From positions 74,877,053-74,941,052 of the forward strand of contig CM060732.1 in NCBI GenBank assembly GCA_030704615.1: a stretch of 64,000 bases of DNA, read 5' to 3'. The first letter of the stretch is position 1; each line of letters begins with the position of its first letter. The notes beneath the pieces were generated by a model. The model made no database searches, was not told the DNA's origin, and was given only the letters and a program-made list of their open reading frames with translations. This stretch comes from Takakia lepidozioides. Its lineage: Eukaryota > Streptophyta > Takakiopsida > Takakiales > Takakiaceae. This document shows, in pieces, positions 60,301-64,000 of the stretch. The position numbers and the translations under genes are program-made.

Positions 60301-63300
60301 TGCTTGTCTGGTCCAGGTAATGAATGTGCTGTAACTACCCTCTCTCCTGAGCTGGTGGAGATGCTAATCTCGAAGAAGAGACTAGTAAGGGTGTTTTGCA
60401 TGTTCATGCAATGCATTGTAGCAGTTTATGCTTTGCTACACAGTAACCTATGTTGGAGATCACCTCTTCAGCTAGCTTTTATATGTGAAACGACCTCTCC
60501 ACTTGCTAATTATTTGTCATTTAATTGTGTATTCGGATGGGGAATGTGTTCAGCCAGGGCCAGGCTGGCATGATGTATTACTTGAAGCAAATCGGATTGG
60601 CTGGATCTTGGAATTGTATGCTCGTATTCGCCAAGGTGGGCTGGGTGGGACGTCTTGGATGGACTCTCCTATCGCTGTCTCTGCCCGGCAGCTCATTGTC
60701 CAACTCTGCTCCTTGAATGGCAGCATCTTTCCTTCTGGTCAGTGTGAGAAGTGAGACTCCCAGTTTGTAGTTGCCCTTTTCTCTCAGTCCAGACTAAGGA
60801 TTATCTTTTCTACTTCTGGAATTTGTTGGCATGCTATCATGATGTGTTAAGCTCCCATCTGCCAGAGTTTCTTGGGAGCCACAGTCAATGTCCCCCCCCC
60901 AACTGTCTGAAATAGTCATCTGGACTGGTTATCTCCACCTGATTTGTCAGCTTCCCAACATTTTTTTTCACCTTCTTCTGTGAACCCTAGCTGGATAATC
61001 AATAAGTAGCTCACCTGAGTAGTTCTCAACTGCAGGCTCTTTTTTATTTCCGATTTGTCTGCTTTCGCAGATGGTGGCACAACTCAAGAGCTTCATCTTC
61101 AGCGCTTGCTTTCAGGCATCACCTCATGGCTGGACCCTCCCGAGGCTGTTATTGGGGCTATCAAGTCAGGCTCCACAAGTGAACGGTGGTTGTATTTTCT
61201 TGTCCCTGTAGAATGGTATATGTGTCTCTTACTAGAATGCATGGTTTTATCTTTGGTAGAAAGAGATTGACATTTAAGTGTGTCGTATCTCGTTTTTTAG
61301 TATTTGTGTGTTTGAAATGTTTGCAGTGAGCTATTGGATGGATGCCGAGCGCTTGTAGCTGTTGCAAGCGTGAACTCACCATCAGCTTTTGATCAACTTC
61401 TTAAACCTGTATCCAGGTAAGGTAGATTGTATGCATGCAGTGTAGACAATTGCTCTGTACTGAGTACAAAAACCGCATGCATTATCTTATATTCTGTCAA
61501 CAGTTGCTTGATCAATAAAAAGTCGCCAAGGCATTTCCAGGGAGGGTCACTCATCAGAACCTCATATGAATGAAGCCAATTATGGATTAGGGTATTTTAC
61601 CAAATAGTGGAGCTGAAGAGGTTTGCATTGCACTGTTTTAAGAATTGTCATCAATGGGTGGCCTGAAATGAAGTGTACTGCATTTGGGTGTGAAGCTTTG
61701 CAAGTAAGAAGACCTTGATGGTGAATGCAGCTCATTTAGTTCAATAAGAGCAGTAGCTCTGTGAGAATATCTAGATAGGGTTGATTGTGATGATAATAAG
61801 CGGACAAACGGAAATTTGGATGGGTAGGCAGCTTGGGATATAACTTACCACTATAAACTTGTTTAGAGGTTGTCCTCGAAGGTCTGTGATCACTGAAGAT
61901 TTAGAATTGCAGTGTTTAGACTTTCACTTCCTAGATTAATCACATTGGTCCGTTACGAGTCATGGTGATGCACGTGATTACACCTGGACTACAGGAATCC
62001 AAACAGTTTTGAATTGTGGTGAGGATGCAGATCAGTAGGAACACTAAGCCTTTTGGCATCACTTACCCGTGAAGTCATCAAAGCTAGTGATTACACTCGT
62101 AGTCAGGAGGAGACATGGACTGGAGAAGCGCTTGACATTCTCTTGGATACTTGGACAGTGCTTTTGCAAGTAAGTTTTTCACTTCTGTCCAGACAGATCC
62201 CAAATACTTGAGGTGTACCTGCTTCTATGTCTGCTTCGTAAGCATCCACACACGCTTTGTCAAGTTTTCCTTGGAACCCAGTTAAATTCACTCAAGTGAA
62301 GAAACACGAGGCTATCAGCAAAGATAGTGAAGGTGTTGCATCTGTATGCTGTTGTTTGATGGATCCATGTAGCTTCCCCATTGTACATAAACTGAGTTTT
62401 TGTGCTTGGTTCTGGAGTTCAGCCTGCAGATTTTAGTAAGAGAATACCCTTTTCCCCCTGTGGGATAGAGGCGGCGGCTGCAGTTTTCCATGCTTATGTG
62501 GAGACTGAAGTGAGAGGTGTGTATTTAATCCTCCAGTGATTCGCAGCATAGAAGAAGCTTGCTCGTCTTTTATACCATGCACAGGATTTGTTGACATGAT
62601 CATAGCTGGTCTGTTTCTGTGTCTGCAGCTGCTGCAGCATCTGCCAATGAGGAAGATGACGATACTGAGCAACTTCGAGCTGTCATTGCAGGTTCAAACT
62701 TCAGCTCAATATTTGCACAAAAAGTTTGCACACTGTGCATCGTTAAGGTGTTCTCTGTTGGTTGTGACTGCATGACTGTCTCCTAACTGATGATATGAGT
62801 GTGCATGCATGATGAAGCATGCCATTGACAAAAGGAATTGGTGGATGTGTGTTTGAGTACAGCTAGAGATGAGCGACTAAGTGCCATAGCACTAGTGGCA
62901 CGTGCTGCTCCATCGGCAACTGTACCACTTCTTGCCTTGCTTATTTCTGAACGCTGCTCTTGGCTACATCAGGTTTGCCAACCTTTCTTATCCTGGTTGT
63001 GCTGGGTACAAATTTGCGTTCATCTGCCTTTGAGCAACATCAATAACCAAGAGTTGAACGAAGGCATGATCATCCCTATGCTTGAGTGGACACATAAGTT
63101 TTTTGTATCCATACTGGTTGCCAGGAATTGTTAGACATGGCTGTCGTGTTGACCTGCATGATAATAGCTTCCCAATAAAGGTTGTAAACTGCTTGGAGGG
63201 TTTGCAGTGTACAGGGGGAAGGGCAAATCCTACCGCCATGTTGGAGGAGCTTCATTGGCTGTTACTTATGTCAGGGCATGTCCTTGCAGATTCTGGAGAT

Positions 63301-64000
63301 GGTGAAACTCCCCTTGTAAGCTTGTGTTTAAATGATGCTGATCTTCTTTTCCTTCTTACTTGAGATGATTTATGTCATAGTTTCTGTGATGCCGTACTTG
63401 TAATTTGTAACTGGATTTGAAACATTCAAAGGTGAATTTGTGTGTTTAAGAAGGGCCCTGTTCTCCTTTTACTCGACAGGTTCCAGAGTCAATTTCGGCA
63501 CTGAATGTGACCCCTGCAGATCCAGCCAACCATCCTGCTGTTGTACTTTCTCGGTGGGTCTTCGATGCCTCTCTTATCCCCCTACTTGGTATGCCTCGTG
63601 GGTACTACAGGATTGCTTTCACAGTTGGATTCGAGTTGCAGTGTTTCTCTGTTCTTTCAGGACTGTTGAGTCCTAAGGTGGGTTAGGTGGAGAAGAAGCA
63701 TGCAAGCGCTCTACCTGCACATCCAAATGCAAGAGCTCTACAAAGGAGTTCGAGCACTAGTTGTTGCTTTTTATCTTCCTGCCAAGGGATCAAGATGTGT
63801 TGATCTGATCCATCAGAGACTGATGCAAGCACCTGCATTTCCTGTCTAGCACAGGCTTGCCCCTATATGTCTTATATACAATCTCGAAGCTCCATAAGTC
63901 CACTGATCTATCTGGGTTTTCTTTGTTTCTCCAGGTGTATAACACTGAGGCTATATTTGTTTCATTCTGCTTATACTCTGTAAACTTGTGGGTACAGCGC
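57399..64000 (+). CDS. XPO4: Exportin-4 (karyopherin beta), 5' and middle part
   Basis: Nuclear export receptor. Exons: 57399-57510, 57890-57976, 58497-58605, 58691-58743, 58889-58960, 59401-59443, 59719-59886, 60050-60316, 60554-60737, 61071-61215, 61327-61416, 62031-62169, 62423-62516, 62629-62691, 62863-62972, 63208-63315, 63480-63553. Phases close at every junction except exon 4 to 5. Landmarks shared with plant and animal XPO4: MERLVATMQAVEHACAALL, RKAPQPIQACQYIL, SEFSPSTASAMGLPAEFHEH, SPIAVSARQLIVQLCSLNG, DILLDTWTVLL, LEELHWLLLMSGHVLAD and GDGETPL. The first intron appears to use a GC donor (57511). The gene continues past the right edge; 63554-64000 is intron. No stops interrupt the exons. 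Confidence 0.93.

Overview
This is nuclear DNA of a land plant. Genes are split by many GT-AG introns. There are two long PPR-DYW genes, and plant-type CACTA, Mutator-like, LINE and tRNA-SINE-like sequences. Two exons of the ciliary/basal-body protein CEP104 suggest a plant with swimming sperm. Together with the many DYW-type PPR sequences and transposon-rich introns, a fern is my best guess, a lycophyte or moss less likely. No species is claimed. Exon ends below come from reading splice motifs, phase and family alignment by eye.

Layout. 1-2.1 kb: a patchwork of broken PPR pieces and ribosomal protein eS1 (RPS3a) pieces, tandemly duplicated. 2.17-10.7 kb: coding part of a CACTA element, with a TNP2-type transposase on the minus strand and a divergent plus-strand gene. 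That second gene carries a Transposase_24-like region, an FCP1/NIF-like HAD phosphatase domain and a DUF8039-like tail. 12.2-12.7 kb: two in-phase CEP104 exons stranded between transposons. 12.9-13.4 kb: subterminal-type repeats. 13.4-16.5 kb: a Ulp1-like (C48) protease gene. 17.9-21.3 kb: a convergent, inactivated MULE transposase. From 14 to 23.7 kb one short repeat family (GGGTTACAC / GGGTGACAC) occurs inside the protease reading frame, as intergenic arrays, and as almost all of one transposase intron.

25.4-29.1 kb: a PPR-DYW gene (minus) with a duplicated leader. 29.1-34.7 kb: gene-poor, with three SINE-like copies. 34.7-39.2 kb: a complete CID7-like gene (PAM2, CUE, DUF1771, SMR) with a GC-rich upstream region. 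41.9-45.1 kb: an unrecognised coiled-coil gene (minus), a piece of which recurs at 51.8 kb. 47.1-47.9 kb: a broken organic cation transporter. 50-51.3 kb: a 5'-truncated LINE. 52.1-54.9 kb: a second PPR-DYW gene (plus) with a short first exon. 57.4 kb to the right edge: exportin-4 (XPO4), 17 exons readable, 3' end outside the window.

How the genes relate. The host genes (CEP104, CID7-like, XPO4, PPRs, coiled-coil) are unrelated housekeeping, RNA-metabolism or trafficking genes. They show no operon-like linkage. The linked functional pairs are the transposon genes: TNP2 with its TNPA-like partner, and possibly the Ulp1-like protease with the MULE transposase (the Kaonashi-type pairing).
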